A stretch of DNA of 64,000 nt from Galeruca laticollis (taxonomy: Eukaryota; Arthropoda; Insecta; Coleoptera; Chrysomelidae): contig OY998179.1 of NCBI GenBank assembly GCA_963921935.1, positions 52,248,222-52,312,221 on the forward strand. Reading direction: 5' to 3'. Made by a program: the position numbers and the translations under genes. This document shows positions 44,728 through 55,785 of this stretch, piece by piece. Each line of letters starts with the position of its first letter. Position 1 is the stretch's first letter. The notes beneath the pieces are model-generated. The model had not been told where the DNA came from and did no database searches. It saw only the letters and a program-made list of their open reading frames with translations.

Positions 44728-45500
44728 GTGGCAACAGCCTCAGACTTGGTTAAGAATCTTATTATTGTAGGAGAAAATCCACTTTTCTAAACAAAATGAG
44801 TGAAAATAAAATAAGTGACTCCCAGCTGGCAGTTGGGCAGCTGGTGGCAACGGCCTCTGTTCTGCCCCGCAATCAGTTTTGAAATTTTCAAATTTTCGGC
44901 TAAAATTATTCTGAAATTTTGGTCGGAAGATAGGACAGCGCTTATCCAAATACAAGCAAAATACCGGCTGAGAGTGGAACAGCTGGTGGCAACAGCCTCT
45001 GATCCTCCCCACACTCAGTTTTAAATTTTCCAAATTGTCGGTCAGACAAAACTATATACAATTTAGAACTAAGATAAATCAAAGGTAATTTAGCGAAAAC
45101 GATGCCCGTTCCGAAAGGGCGACGAGACTGGTGGCAACAGCCTCTGATCCGTCCCACAGTCTGCTTTAAATTTTTCAAATTGCCGGTCAGTTAAAACTAT
45201 ATATAATTTTAGAACTAAGATAATTTAAGGTAATTTAGAGAAAATTGTGCCCGTTCCGAAAGTGGAACAGCTGGTGGCAACAGCCTCTGATCCGTACCAC
45301 AGTCGGTTTTCAATTTTTCAAATTGCCGGTTAGTTGAAACTATACATAATTTAGAACTAAAATAAATCAAAGGTAATTTTGAGGAAACGATACCCGTTCC
45401 GACAGGGAGACGGCTGGTGGCAACAGCCTCTGATCCGTCCCACAGTCGGTTTTCAATTTTCCAATTTGCCGCTTAACTAATATTGTACAGCAGATAAATT
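44728..45500. repeat. Satellite array, about 140-bp monomer
   Basis: GTGGCAACAGCCTCTGATCC-type blocks start at 44728, 44844, 44996, 45131, 45274 and 45417 (spacings 116, 152, 135, 143, 143). The later units also share CCCACAGTC, TTCAAATTGCCGGT, AATTTAGAACTAA and GCCCGTTCCGA. The first two units are most diverged. Minus-strand frames over the array spell repeated GGSEA/GCCHQ-like peptides only because the DNA repeats. Confidence 0.92.
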
Positions 45501-46994
45501 TATTTCTAAATAAAAAAAACAAAAGATAACAGTCGAAATAGAATCGAATTATCGAAGAGAAAAAGAAAAAAAAATCTAATATGTATTTAGGTAATTTGAA
45601 ACAGAGCAATCTAAATCGTAAAACTTAAAATAAAAATGCTATTTCAATGTATTGAAAGTTCAGACACAAAATCCAAAGAAAAATAAAGAGAACGCAATCA
45701 TAAAAACTGTAAATAAATTTTGTTTTTATCGTTAAAAAAAAAAGGGCTTACCAACATACGATATTATATTCTTAAATAGCCAAACTACTAAATCATTTAC
45801 TGAAATCAAATATAAAACTTTTAAAACTGGGCGAAATATTGTATTTCGTTTTCAAAAATAAATTTTCACTTACTCAGAAAATAAGGGACGGTCGGGCACT
45901 AGACTTCAAAACTATAAATTTGATAACTGATAACAGCGAGAGATATCTGAATTCCTCTCTCAAAACCGCTCGGTTTTTGGAATTTATAATTTAATTCCTA
46001 CCTAAAATTTTTGGCGATAGCGGTGGTGAGGGAATTAACTTGAGTCGATTTACTTACAACAAGAAATATTTTTACTATACTGGACGGCTTTGGTTTTAAT
46101 AAAAATAGTTTCTATACCGGGCGTCCTCGATCATTTAAAATTTGAAAAGCGGAATTTAATAAATTTTACATATTTCTTTAGATGGTAATTCATGGCTTCC
46201 TAATTACTAATGAAATGAATAATTAAATTGATGTTACGTGACTGAAACGGTACCAGAAATCAAAGTTGCAAAGTAAGTAACGAGTTATATCCACTTATTA
46301 AAATTAAAATACCATCGGAAATGCTTGAAAAAATAAGTCGTTACAAGGTATTGAATTACATAAACAGAGATTGTCAACTATCACAAGACTTCAGAATATC
46401 GAATCCCTCCACACAGCGCTTGAAGAGAAATATACTCATCCTCAAACACCTTTGATAAACACTACAAAACTGAACCAGCATATAAACATGTACAGTCCAT
46501 TTCTCTTATCAAATTTCCCAAATGGAAGAGAGAAGTAAGTAAAAACCAATCCTCCATTTTATGGTCCAATTCGAGACCGCATGCCAGTTATGGCAATTCT
46601 TCCCGTGATGCCAGTCAGGTCCCTTCTCTACTGGACATCATATTGAAACCTAAAGGTAGTATCTTTTAATAATGAAAGTATTTGCCGCTAGTGAATTCTG
46701 TAATTCTCAAGAATAAAGTTGAATAAGTGCTTAGATTAGCGAAAAAGTGGATAAGTCTGTTTAGGAAACCAGCTGTGGCCAAAATAGTATATTTTGTTTT
46801 TGCTCTGCTTTAATTTGCATGACTATTGATTCACTTTTTTCTGATATATTTCACTGTTTGAATTTATTATTGACTTACACTGTTTAATCCTATTGTTCGC
46901 ATGAGTTAGGCCACATCAATTCTGCTTAGAAATAATACTACAAATGGTGGTTTCTGGGATCTAGAAGCTAGGAACACAAAAAGTTTGTTAGTTT
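45501..46994. other. Unassigned; short shared segment at 46440-46490
   Basis: No gene recognised. ACACCTTTGATAAACACTAC at about 46447 is repeated almost exactly at about 55730 in a similar context (followed by AAAACTGAACCAG versus AAAATTGAACCAG), so both are probably relics of one retroelement. Confidence 0.4.
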
Positions 46995-47160
46995 AATTAT
47001 ATTGCTCTTATAATTCGGGAGCTTGCACCCGAATTTTCACATTGCTCTGATAACCTTATATCTAGGGGTTATTAATAGTTTGTGATTTGTTCTCTAACGC
47101 CCTTATATTTCGGGGGCTTACGCAAAAATTTGTTAGTTTAACTCTATTGGTCTTACTGTT
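46995..47160. repeat. Tandem-repeat region, left copy
   Basis: Contains CTTATA(A/T)TTCGGG(A/G)GCTT units and the block GGGGTTATTAATAGTTTG, also present in direct orientation at 48917-49200. It flanks the BEL/Pao gag and may derive from its LTR or leader. Confidence 0.6.
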
Positions 47161-47177
47161 GGAGACGTCAATAATCT

Positions 47178-48033
47178 AACCTCACTTGAATATTGTTTTT
47201 GGCATCTGCCTTTTTGAAAAACCTTCATTATTATCTACTGATTTCAAATTTTCTGAACACTTTGATCTTTCATCTAAAAATGTTAAAAATTCACTAAGTG
47301 TTGGCAATTCATTTGAATCTCTATCAAACTCAAAACTTTTCTTTTTTCAATGCTTCATAGTTTTTACTTATTCCGGTGTGAAATTCACAAAGCTTAATAG
47401 ATGTACCTTTCTGTATAGGTTTAATGTCTAAAATTCCAGCCAAAAGACTGTTTATCACAAGAGTTTTGTTTTCATATCTATTTTGCAAAATTTCAATTGC
47501 GGTGTGAAAGTTGTCATTAGTAACTTGCAAATTCTCAATCAATTTCAAAGGTTCACCTGCCAAATATCCGTCAGATATTTATTTTCAATTATTAGAGCTG
47601 AAAAAATTTGAAAAAATGGAACCCATTCTATTCCAGTACCTAAAAACTGTTGTATTCTGATTTCCGGTAACTTTACTAATGGGGGGATAGCGACAGGAGA
47701 GAAAAGTGAGGATGAACCTGGTGGGGTGGGAGTTTTTACATCCTCTAATTGCGGAATTTTAGACAAAAGATCATAATATCTATCTTCAAATCAATCTCTA
47801 TTTTCTGTGTTTTCCTCTACAGTTAAATATATATCTGACAAATCTTATTCCCGACAATATTCTTCAAATGCACTTCTTAACTGTTCTTCTCGACCTTTTA
47901 AACTAAACACATTGTCTGTGGTATCAATGTTAACATTAATCCAGTTTTCTACTCGCGTAATAGCAGCTTTAGCTATTGTCCTGTTCCCTTTAACTTCATT
48001 GATATTCATTGTTTCTAAACAATGAACTGCCAC
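47178..48033 (-). pseudogene. BEL/Pao Gag fragment (DUF1759-type)
   Basis: Minus-strand frame from 48033: EVKGNRTIAKAAITRVENWI, SLKGREEQLRSAFEEYCRE, then a stop, DRYYDLLSKIPQLED, VKLPEIRIQQFLGTGIEWVP, FQIFSALIIENKYLTDI, a frameshift near 47560, GEPLKLIENLQVTNDNFHTA and ILQNRYENKTLVINSLLAGI, ending FDRDSNELPTLSEFLTFLDE and RQMPKTIFK at about 47178. This is the DUF1759 region that opens BEL/Pao polyproteins. Protease, RT and integrase are missing. Confidence 0.85.
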
Positions 48034-48035
48034 AC

Positions 48036-48868
48036 GGATTTACACTTTCAAGACTAAATGTACCTGTAGCGAGTAAAAAACAGAAATTCTACAATGTACG
48101 AGTCATATAATATTCACAATAACAAATGCATATAAATGGTGGGAAACACTAGAGCAATGTATGACTAACTTTTAGCCATGAACAAATCAAATATCTACAA
48201 AAATGCAAAAAATATGGTGAGAGCGTACAAAAATTCAAAACCAAGTATCCGTCGTAGGAGGACCAATTTTAATGTTGCAATCACTCTCTGATTCCAACAA
48301 TAAAGTAGGGTCGACCTTGCAATTGTCGAAAGTTAGTTGACTATAACTCATTGGTGCCGGTTAAAATTATCCTTGGTTTTTAAAATTGAACCCAACTGAT
48401 TTTAATATCAAATATACTTTACTAAAAACTTCCTAAATTACCTTTTAATTACATACACAATAACTGCTACTTTATGCTAAAACACATTCATCCACAGGCC
48501 TGTCATTCACCCTTTATTAAAAACTACAACGATTGAATTATTTTACATTCACCAGAAATATACAAAGAGATCGAAATGGGGAAAAACTATGAAGTCCTAT
48601 CTGTTGGTGTTGACACAAGTAACAAAATTATAAATTCACTTATCTTTTAAAATCGTTAGCACCTCTGTAACAATTTTTCGAACATCAAATAAACCAATTT
48701 TTTCTGGTGCTCTGGTCAAAGGTTTCCTTTTTGTCAGTTATTTATCAATATACCTATTGCTTCTTTTACACCCTATTCTATCACTGAATTTCCATTAATA
48801 CTTTCAATAACTTTATCGAGGGGTAAACTGGCATTACAATACCAATAAAAATTTTCATTGATAATTTG
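48036..48868. other. Upstream of BEL gag, unassigned
   Basis: On the minus strand this precedes gag and could hold the leader or 5' LTR, but no paired LTR is found in the window. No gene seen. Confidence 0.35.
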
Positions 48869-48916
48869 GCAGATGCCAAAAACAATATTCAAGTGAGGTT
48901 AGATTATTGACTTCTC

Positions 48917-49200
48917 CAACACTTACAGTTCGGGAGGTTAAACACGAACTTTAATTTTGCTCTGATAATCTTATATTTAGGGGTTATTAATAGTTTGTGA
49001 TTTGTTTTTTGACGCCCCTATAGTTCAGGGGCTTACGCAATAACTTGTTAGTTCTACTCTATAGCTCTTATATTTCGATAGCTCACACGCGAACTTTCAC
49101 TTTACTCCAATAAACTTATATCTCACCGTTATTATTAGTTTGTTCTTCACTGTATTGCTCATATAGTTAGGAAGCTTACACTCAAAATTTCACTTACTAC
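48917..49200. repeat. Tandem-repeat region, right copy
   Basis: Units of the type CTTATA(T/G)TT(C/A)GG...GCTTAC(A/G)C alternate with GGGGTTATTAATAGTTTG-like blocks; three to four diverged units. Direct-orientation relative of 46995-47160. Confidence 0.6.
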
Positions 49201-49708
49201 TTTCACTCTTATAACTTTATCTGTTGATGTTATAAATTTTTTATTCACTAATACAAATCGAAAAAATGAATGGAATCTCTCTAAAAGAAAAGGCACAATT
49301 GCACATATCAACTCGAACGCATAGTAAATTGGTACGCAGCCTACAAGGATTGTCACGATAAATTCGAATTGAAGGTTCTAGTTGACATGCTCATTCGAAC
49401 TCTAGATACTTATATTGATACCCAAGATTAGAAAGAAAATCACGAAGATTACAAAGATGAAAATGAAAATCGGGAAGATTTTGACAATAGCTGTCTTAAT
49501 CTAATTAGTAACTTCAAACGAATAAAAGAATCCGTTACTGTAGTGACTCCAAAAGTCGATCCTTTTCCTTCTCATGATTATAACATAAATAGTGGCGACG
49601 CGTGGCAGTCACTCGGGGGAGGGAGGTAATAGAGAATTGGGCTAGGTCAGAAAAAATAAAGAGATTAAAACAAAAAAAAATAATTTTTATTCAAAACATA
49701 TAACATTT
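49201..49708. other. Unassigned spacer
   Basis: No recognised gene. The plus strand around 49370-49560 has a partly open acidic frame of uncertain origin. Confidence 0.35.
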
Positions 49709-50060
49709 TCAAATAACGCATATTCTTTGAGATAGCACATAAAAACAACCTAAAACTGAATACTTATTGGTGATTTGAAACATTTTTGAACAAAAATAAA
49801 TTTTCTCACAAGACAAGTTGTCTAAGGAGTCCCTCATTCTAAACCATTTCTTACATTCTCCCTTAAGCCAAACTCGTTGAGCACATTTTATAGCTATTTG
49901 AGCTTGAGGTGTTTTAATATGGCATTTTATATTCACATAATTTGGTATTACCTCTTTTCTAAGGCAATCTTGGTAAAACCAAATGTTTTGTGATGCTTTG
50001 TAATGTTTTTTAACCCGACTGTACCAGAAGCTACAACGACAATTAGATATATCTTTCAAC
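49709..50060 (-). pseudogene. Penelope-like element N-terminal fragment
   Basis: Minus-strand frame reading SRVKKHYKASQNIWFYQDCL then RKEVIPNYVNIKCHI and AQIAIKCAQRVWLKGECKKW. A basic N-terminal region with an upstream CLR...IPNY motif before the RT core is typical of Penelope-like polyproteins. It abuts the oppositely oriented RT fragment at about 50070. Assignment by motif style only. Confidence 0.5.
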
Positions 50061-50065
50061 CACAT

Positions 50066-50245
50066 TAATATTTTACACTCAAGAATTAGATTCACATTAG
50101 AAGTTGAAGAAAATATTTCAATCAATTTTCTTGATTTGAAAATTCAAAGAGTTAATAATGTACTTGATCATTCGATTCACCTAAAACCAACACACACTGA
50201 TGTGACTATCTCTTACAGATCCAATCATTCCATGTCCCATGAACT
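50066..50245 (+). pseudogene. Penelope-like RT C-terminal fragment
   Basis: Plus-strand frame: RIRFTLEVEENISINFLDLK and SIHLKPTHTDVTISYRSNHS. The (I)xFLDLxI, KPTxTD and SNHS blocks mark the RT thumb region of Penelope-like elements. Uninterrupted for about 60 codons. Confidence 0.75.
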
Positions 50246-50564
50246 AATAATGTTCATTTGTACTATACATCTACAGATAGAAAATTTTAAATAAAAAAAG
50301 TACAAATGAACTGTTAACCACGAAGTAAACTATGTTTACTTGTATGTGGCAAAAACACATTAAACAATTAAACTGTATATAATACAATGTAATATGACTC
50401 ATTAATATCTTAAATCTAACCAGAACTGAAAATTATAAACAATATGGAATTTACAAGAACTTTAACATTGTAAAAGATATAAAAATAAAAACACTGAAGA
50501 TATAGGATGGATGCTATTTACATTATAACTATTTCTCTTTTCTATATATAGCCTTTTCTTCACT
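50246..50564. other. LINE 3' tail and unassigned sequence
   Basis: Contains the minus-strand 3' untranslated end of the next LINE (from about 50564 down) with an unclear end point. No gene. Confidence 0.4.
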
Positions 50565-53471
50565 TCAATCAATCAAGTTGTTTATAAAATCTCTCGGCGT
50601 ACTGCTGACAAAATCTCTTAATTTTCTTTTGTATGATGATAGTATGGTGACTTCCCTAACTTCACTCGAAAGTGAATTATATAATTTAGGGCCTAAATAG
50701 GTAAAGTTTTTTTGACCAACCGTTTTTTGCGTATGTGGTGTAATAAATGTTGTTTTATTTCGCGTTTCGTATTGGTGGCCTGGAGTTCTCAGTTCCGTCT
50801 TATGTGTATGTTGAATAATACATACATTTATAAAAAATATTTGCCTAGGACCAAATATTTCGCTTCCCTTATATAATATGTTACTTGGACAATCATAACC
50901 TCGGTGAAGAATTGTCCTAAGAAAACGTTTTTGAAGGATTTCTAATGGTAGTAGGTACGTCTTAGAAACTCCGCCCCATCCCATCATTCCATAATTAATG
51001 TGTGGTTCCACTAGACTTCTTCAAACTATTTTTCTTTGTTTTAAGTTTAGTATTCTACATATTTCCTTGAATTTGAATAGAATGCAACGTAGCTTCTTTA
51101 GTAGATATTGTATATGCTGATCCCATCTCAAATTATGATCTATAATGCTACCAAGATACTTTACTTTGTTAACTGGTGAAATTGTAAGATTTCCAATAGT
51201 TAAGTCATAATTTGGCAGAGCATCAACGTGGGAACTGAATGGTAAGTATACAGTTTTATTAATATTCAATGATAGAAGTCTACTGTCAAACCACATCTTA
51301 ACTTGTTGTAGATCTTTCTCTAAATTATGTTTGAGGTCAAACCAGTTGCCGTAATCGCAAAACAATACTGTGTCGTCTGCAAAACTTACTATTTTGCTAT
51401 GTGTTTCCAACATAAACAGATTATTCAGATATACATTGAAGAGAATAGGTCCTAACACCGTCCCCTGAGGTACGCCACATGAAATGACTTTTCCACTACT
51501 ATAAGTATCTTTTATTTTGACTTTTTGTATTCGATTGGTTAAATAAGTTCTGAATAGGTCATGTGCAATACCCCTAATACCCAAGTCTTCTAAAGTGCTT
51601 AGCAACATCCCATGGTCGACCGTGTCAAACGCCTTCGATAAATCTAAGAAGACTCAAATTGAAGGCCTGGATTTATCTAGTGCATTATAGATATTTTCTG
51701 TTAGATATCTAATGGCATCTTGTGTGCATTTATTTTGCCTAAACCCGTACTGCGCTGAAGACAGCAACTTGTGTTGTTCCAAAAATTTATTTAACCTTTT
51801 TTGTATTATTTTTTCAAATATTTTAGCCAGACTACTAATTGAGGAGATTGGTCTGTAATTGGCTGTTTCTTATTTTGTTCCATTCTTAAAGATTGGGGTT
51901 ACGATTGAAAGTTTAAAAGCAGAGGGGAAGTGTCCCGTTTGTAGAGATTTATTTATTAAATATGTAAGTGGTTTAGCAATATCATCTTTCATGATTTTTA
52001 TTGTTTCTGCCTTTATGTTGTCATAACCAGGTGCTTTTTCATTTTTTAGTTGTGTTATAACGTCTTTAATTTCGACTTCGTCCGATGGATACATAAAAAT
52101 GGAATGGTTGCAAGTTTTATTTTTTTCAGTGTAATTTATATTTTTGTTAATATTACCAGCCAATTTTTTACCTACTGATATGAAGTAATTGTTAAAGATA
52201 TCTGCTATTTCTGAAGGTTCAGTAATTGATTTATTTTTATCATTTTTAATCGAATTTATTGTATCGGTTTCTGGGACCGTCAGGAACTCATTAATAGTTT
52301 TCCATAGATTTGTTGATTTATTATCGTGTTCAATGCGGTTTCTGTAATATTCACTTTTTATTTATTTTATTGATTTATTTATTTCCATTTTATTTTCATT
52401 ATAAGTTCGTCTTGAAATTTCATTATCTTGAGATTTTTTAAGTTTTTGAAACATATTATTTTTTTTATTAAGTATGTTGATAAGTTCATGGGTTATCCAA
52501 GGTTTCCGTTTTTTTTTCTTGTTAGTAACTCTTTTATATTTTGTAGAAACATCTATACATTTTTGAATTATATCAATAAAATGATTTATTTCAGTTTCGA
52601 TGTCAACATCGGAGTTAAAGACTAAATCCCAATTAACTTGATGAATTTCATTTTTTAATTTATTTTCATCTATTATTTTTATAGAATTGTTATTTGTAAT
52701 ATTTTGTTTTTTATTTGTGGAAGCAAGTACAAGTTGAACTAATATTGGATAATGGTCTGTTATATCGGTTTCCAAAGTCAGTGGTAGTATAGTGTCATAG
52801 TTTAGGTTTTTATTTTTGATGAAAATGTGATCAATACATGTTGCGGACCGATTTTTTACTCTAGTTGGCGCATTGATTGTAGAAATATATCCATGTTCAC
52901 TGATAATATCGAGATAGTTTTGTGATTCTTTAGTATTTGATAATAGATCTAAGTTAATATCCCCTATAATTATACTGTAGTCACCCGGTTTGTTTTTTTG
53001 ACTTAGGAAAGAATGTAATTCATCAACAAACTCATCCACTTAAGTAGATGGCGACCTATATAAAGCATTTATGATAAAAACTTTATCGTGTAAATGTATT
53101 TTCACTTGTAAAAGAAAACTGTTATTAAAACGAATTGTTTCATGAGAGTCATAAATATTGGATTTTACAAATACAACAACACCGTCATTTTGATTTAGAT
53201 CTCCGTGGTTATAAATTGTCTTATATCCTGGAATGGTGACATCAGGGACACGCCAGGTCTCTGTGAAAACTATACAATCAAAAGTGATATCTATGTCTTC
53301 CAGTAGCAATGTGAATTCGTTAAAATTGCGATTAATGCTACTTATGTTGTTATGAATTATGCTGAAGGTTTTAGATGAATAGTTAACTTCTAGAACACTT
53401 TTGGCTTCTTCAGTGTTAAGATGAAAATTTTCAATTGTTTTAATAGAGAAATCTCTAATATATTGATCCAT
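50565..53471 (-). pseudogene. LINE ORF2 (endonuclease-RT), one frame with five stops
   Basis: All pieces share one reading frame. Only point stops interrupt it: at 53040, 52362, 51870, about 51657 and 51021. Endonuclease: IHNNISSINRNFNEF, FTETW, IIGDINLDLL, ATCIDHIF and DITDHYPILV. RT: LKNEKAPGYDNIKAETI, ANYRPISS, QYGFRQNKCTQDA, FLDLSKAFDTVDH (catalytic Asp), CGVPQGTVLGPILF and FADD at 51372-51383. The C-terminal region reads VEPHINYGMMGWGGVSKTY and KTVGQKNFTYLGPKLYNSL. About 970 codons, the usual size. Lack of frameshifts suggests fairly recent death. Confidence 0.9.
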
Positions 53472-53712
53472 CCTATATATTTGCGATTAAAATAAACAAT
53501 TTCTATTCTGAATCAAATGTAAAGGGTTTTTCTTATATCCTAATTGACAAAACAGTTAAAAGACAATGTAAAAACACTGGTGATTAAATTATTATTTAAA
53601 AAATAACTAAAACTAGATGGACAACTTTTAATGATATTAGTAGTCCAGGCAGTGAGGCTTAAAAAAGTTTAATACTTAATTTTCTTGGTCTACTTCGTAG
53701 AGTTTTTCCGGG

Positions 53713-54576
53713 TTACACGGGTTTCAGCTTGTTGTATATTTTTTCTGCCAGTAGGGGGGGGGTGTTTTCAGTGAGTGTTGCAGAAATGTTGATATTTTTT
53801 ATGCTTTGACCTTGGGTTATAGCTGATCCTTTGAATTTTTTGATTTGAGCGGCTGTAGTTTGAGATAGAACACTTGTTTTTATTTCAGCTTTAGTTTCGT
53901 TTCCGTGTTGCTCTTCATCTATTTCGTCAGGTTTGGTTGTTGGTGTAGGTGGGGCAGAATTATATTTTTGTGGAAGGTCGTATTCAAGCTCAGCTATTGG
54001 TTCTTCGTTATGTGTACTTTCTAACTCTTCAGCGGTGTAAGGTACTCCATCTACGTACAGTTTGAAATTTTTTATGTATGCCGTATGTTGTTTACTCCTG
54101 GCCTTTTCAAGATGTTCAACCAGTATTCTATTAGATGCTTGATCTTCTGGTCGCAGGTCACTTGAAATAGATATTCCACTACCTTTAAGCTTTACCAAAT
54201 TTTGGAGAATTCTCTGTTTGGTCAGATAAGATACAAACTCAAGGATTACAGTACCTTTTTGCCCAATAGTAAATAAGTTATTTATATCTCTTTCTTCCAA
54301 GTCGCATCCGAAAATTTGATTCAATTTCTCAATCGTTACTACAATCAAATTGTTTTTGTTAGCATTTATTCCGAAAATTACAATATTATTTCGTTTATTT
54401 GATCTTTCAATATATGTAATTCTATTTTCAATTTTTTGACAGCGCTCTTCAATATCTTCTATTTGTTTATTTATATTATTGTTCAGATGTTGTATATCTT
54501 TCCTTATTTCAGCGGAATTGTTCTTTATTAGTTCTTCCAATTTTACTAGCAAATCTTGATTAGTTAGTTGGTTCAT
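53713..54576 (-). CDS. LINE ORF1, coiled-coil RNA-binding protein
   Basis: Open from ATG at 54576 (MNQLTNQDLLVKLEELIKN). In-frame codons continue to 54591 without a further ATG, so this is the best visible start, but the natural one may have been lost. Residues about 5-70 form a coiled coil (IRKDIQHLNNNINKQ, IEDIEERCQKIENRI). Residues about 60-160 (NNIVIFGINANKNNLIV, GTVILEFVSYLTKQRIL, DLRPEDQASNRIL) match the RRM-like plus C-terminal fold seen in LINE ORF1 proteins. The tail is Glu/Thr/Pro-rich. It would bind element RNA; no zinc knuckle. It looks intact while its partner ORF2 is not. Confidence 0.75.
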   Translation of the reverse strand: MNQLTNQDLLVKLEELIKNNSAEIRKDIQHLNNNINKQIEDIEERCQKIENRITYIERSNKRNNIVIFGINANKNNLIVVTIEKLNQIFGCDLEERDINNLFTIGQKGTVILEFVSYLTKQRILQNLVKLKGSGISISSDLRPEDQASNRILVEHLEKARSKQHTAYIKNFKLYVDGVPYTAEELESTHNEEPIAELEYDLPQKYNSAPPTPTTKPDEIDEEQHGNETKAEIKTSVLSQTTAAQIKKFKGSAITQGQSIKNINISATLTENTPPLLAEKIYNKLKPV

Positions 54577-54599
54577 ATTTATATTTTCCACCTGTTCAC

Positions 54600-55460
54600 T
54601 GGACTACGAGTTCGATATATGTACATAGCGGCATACAATTCAATGATACATAGAGCATTTTCGGTTCCTATGAGCAAATGTAATTTTGATAGAGGGATTA
54701 ACACAATTAAACTAATAGCAACATCCAACAGTTACCCATTACATATGATAAATAAACTAATTAGTGAAAAAGAGTGAAAAGTGGCATTACAACAATTTCC
54801 TAAACCAACTGAAAAAATAAAAACTTATAAAACCATTACATATGCAGGAAATATTTCTAATGATATTTCAAAGATGATATCTTTAGCAACAATTACAACG
54901 ATTTCTTTTAAAACAGGAAGTAACATAAGTACAAAATTGTTAAATGTAAATACAAAAATATCACCATTAAAGGAATCTGGTATATATAAACTTAAATGTC
55001 CAGAATGTAATGCTGTCTATTTAGGATTTCCTTGAAGAATTGGAAACTAGAAGACACTTAAGAAACCCGAAATATGAAGTCGTCAATGAACAGATAAATC
55101 TAGGAAGTTCTCCTTTTTTAAACTGTCTTCTTAACTGATAATTGTAAAGATCAGCAGATATAGTTTTCCGGGTTTTCTATATCATTGCACAGTTATACTG
55201 ATCTTAATTGGGAAAAAATATATCCAGGATATCCCCATAGGCCTAATAATATCGAAGCTTCAATTTCTGTAATATCTTCTTGGTCTAGCCAAAAATAATT
55301 AAACATCAGGTAGGCATCAAATGAAATGTAACTTCTGTCATTCTCATGATGATATTTCGATAATATCAAAACAATTGTAAATTTATTAGAATTTTTAACA
55401 TTTTTCGATATACTGTGGGGTTAACTAGAAACAGTAAGGTTCATTTAAAACACTAATAAA
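54600..55460 (+). mobile_element. Penelope-like element 3' part, third copy
   Basis: Starts in the RT thumb (YIAAYNSMIHRAFSVPMSKC, INTIKLIATSNSY near 54625-54740), then TGA at 54777, then the linker and GIY-YIG start (SGIYKLKCPECNAVYLG near 54965-55024). A deletion removes about 230 bases of the nuclease, joining YLG to DFLEELETRRHLRNPKYEVV, which ends INLGSSPFLNCLLN at about 55136. The 3' tail to about 55460 matches 10755-11126. Extends further 5' than the inverted pair at 9417-11126. Confidence 0.85.
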
Positions 55461-55785
55461 AAAGTGTAATTCTCAAATAGGCGACAGTTTTATGCTAACT
55501 CCAAGACTATACTAGATGCTTTGGATTTTGTTGAACCTAATAAGGAAACACTGTTTGAATCTTTAATAGTGCACTTACTGGAACAAATGATCGATTTTAA
55601 CCCTCGTTGCGTTTTTGAAGAACAAGCCGAGGAAAATAAATTATCAACTTCTAAATGCGATAAGTAGTCTTAAAAAACACGAATCTAGATTTGAATTCAG
55701 ATACCAAAAATGTTACTAAACTTATCTTTAAACACCTTTGATAAACAGTACAAAATTGAACCAGAATATAGTATAACGACTCAAG
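55461..55785. other. Unassigned relic sequence
   Basis: Includes the segment near 55730 shared with 46447. No readable domain. Confidence 0.35.

Larger units (their letters stand above)
47163..48916. repeat. 48-bp inverted repeat flanking BEL/Pao gag
   Basis: 47163-47210 and 48869-48916 are reverse complements with about one mismatch. The left arm encodes the end of the gag fragment (RQMPKTIFK on the minus strand), so the right arm is a displaced, inverted piece of the same coding sequence. Confidence 0.85.
50500..54576 (-). mobile_element. Two-ORF LINE, nearly full length
   Basis: Best-preserved LINE in the window. ORF1 (54576-53713) is followed after about 240 bases by ORF2 (53471-50565), both on the minus strand. 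The 5' side ends within a few bases of the ORF1 start, where the Penelope piece begins, so the promoter is lost. A second, decayed copy of the family is at 7440-8073. Protein style resembles BS/Jockey-CR1-like elements. Confidence 0.85.

Noticed and set aside
44740..45178. Apparent repeat protein with GR/GCCHQ motifs on the minus strand
   Set aside because: Translation of the ~140-bp satellite; frames change between units and there is no gene structure.
51000..53000. Possibility of an active LINE
   Set aside because: Five in-frame stops in ORF2 rule out a functional protein from this copy.
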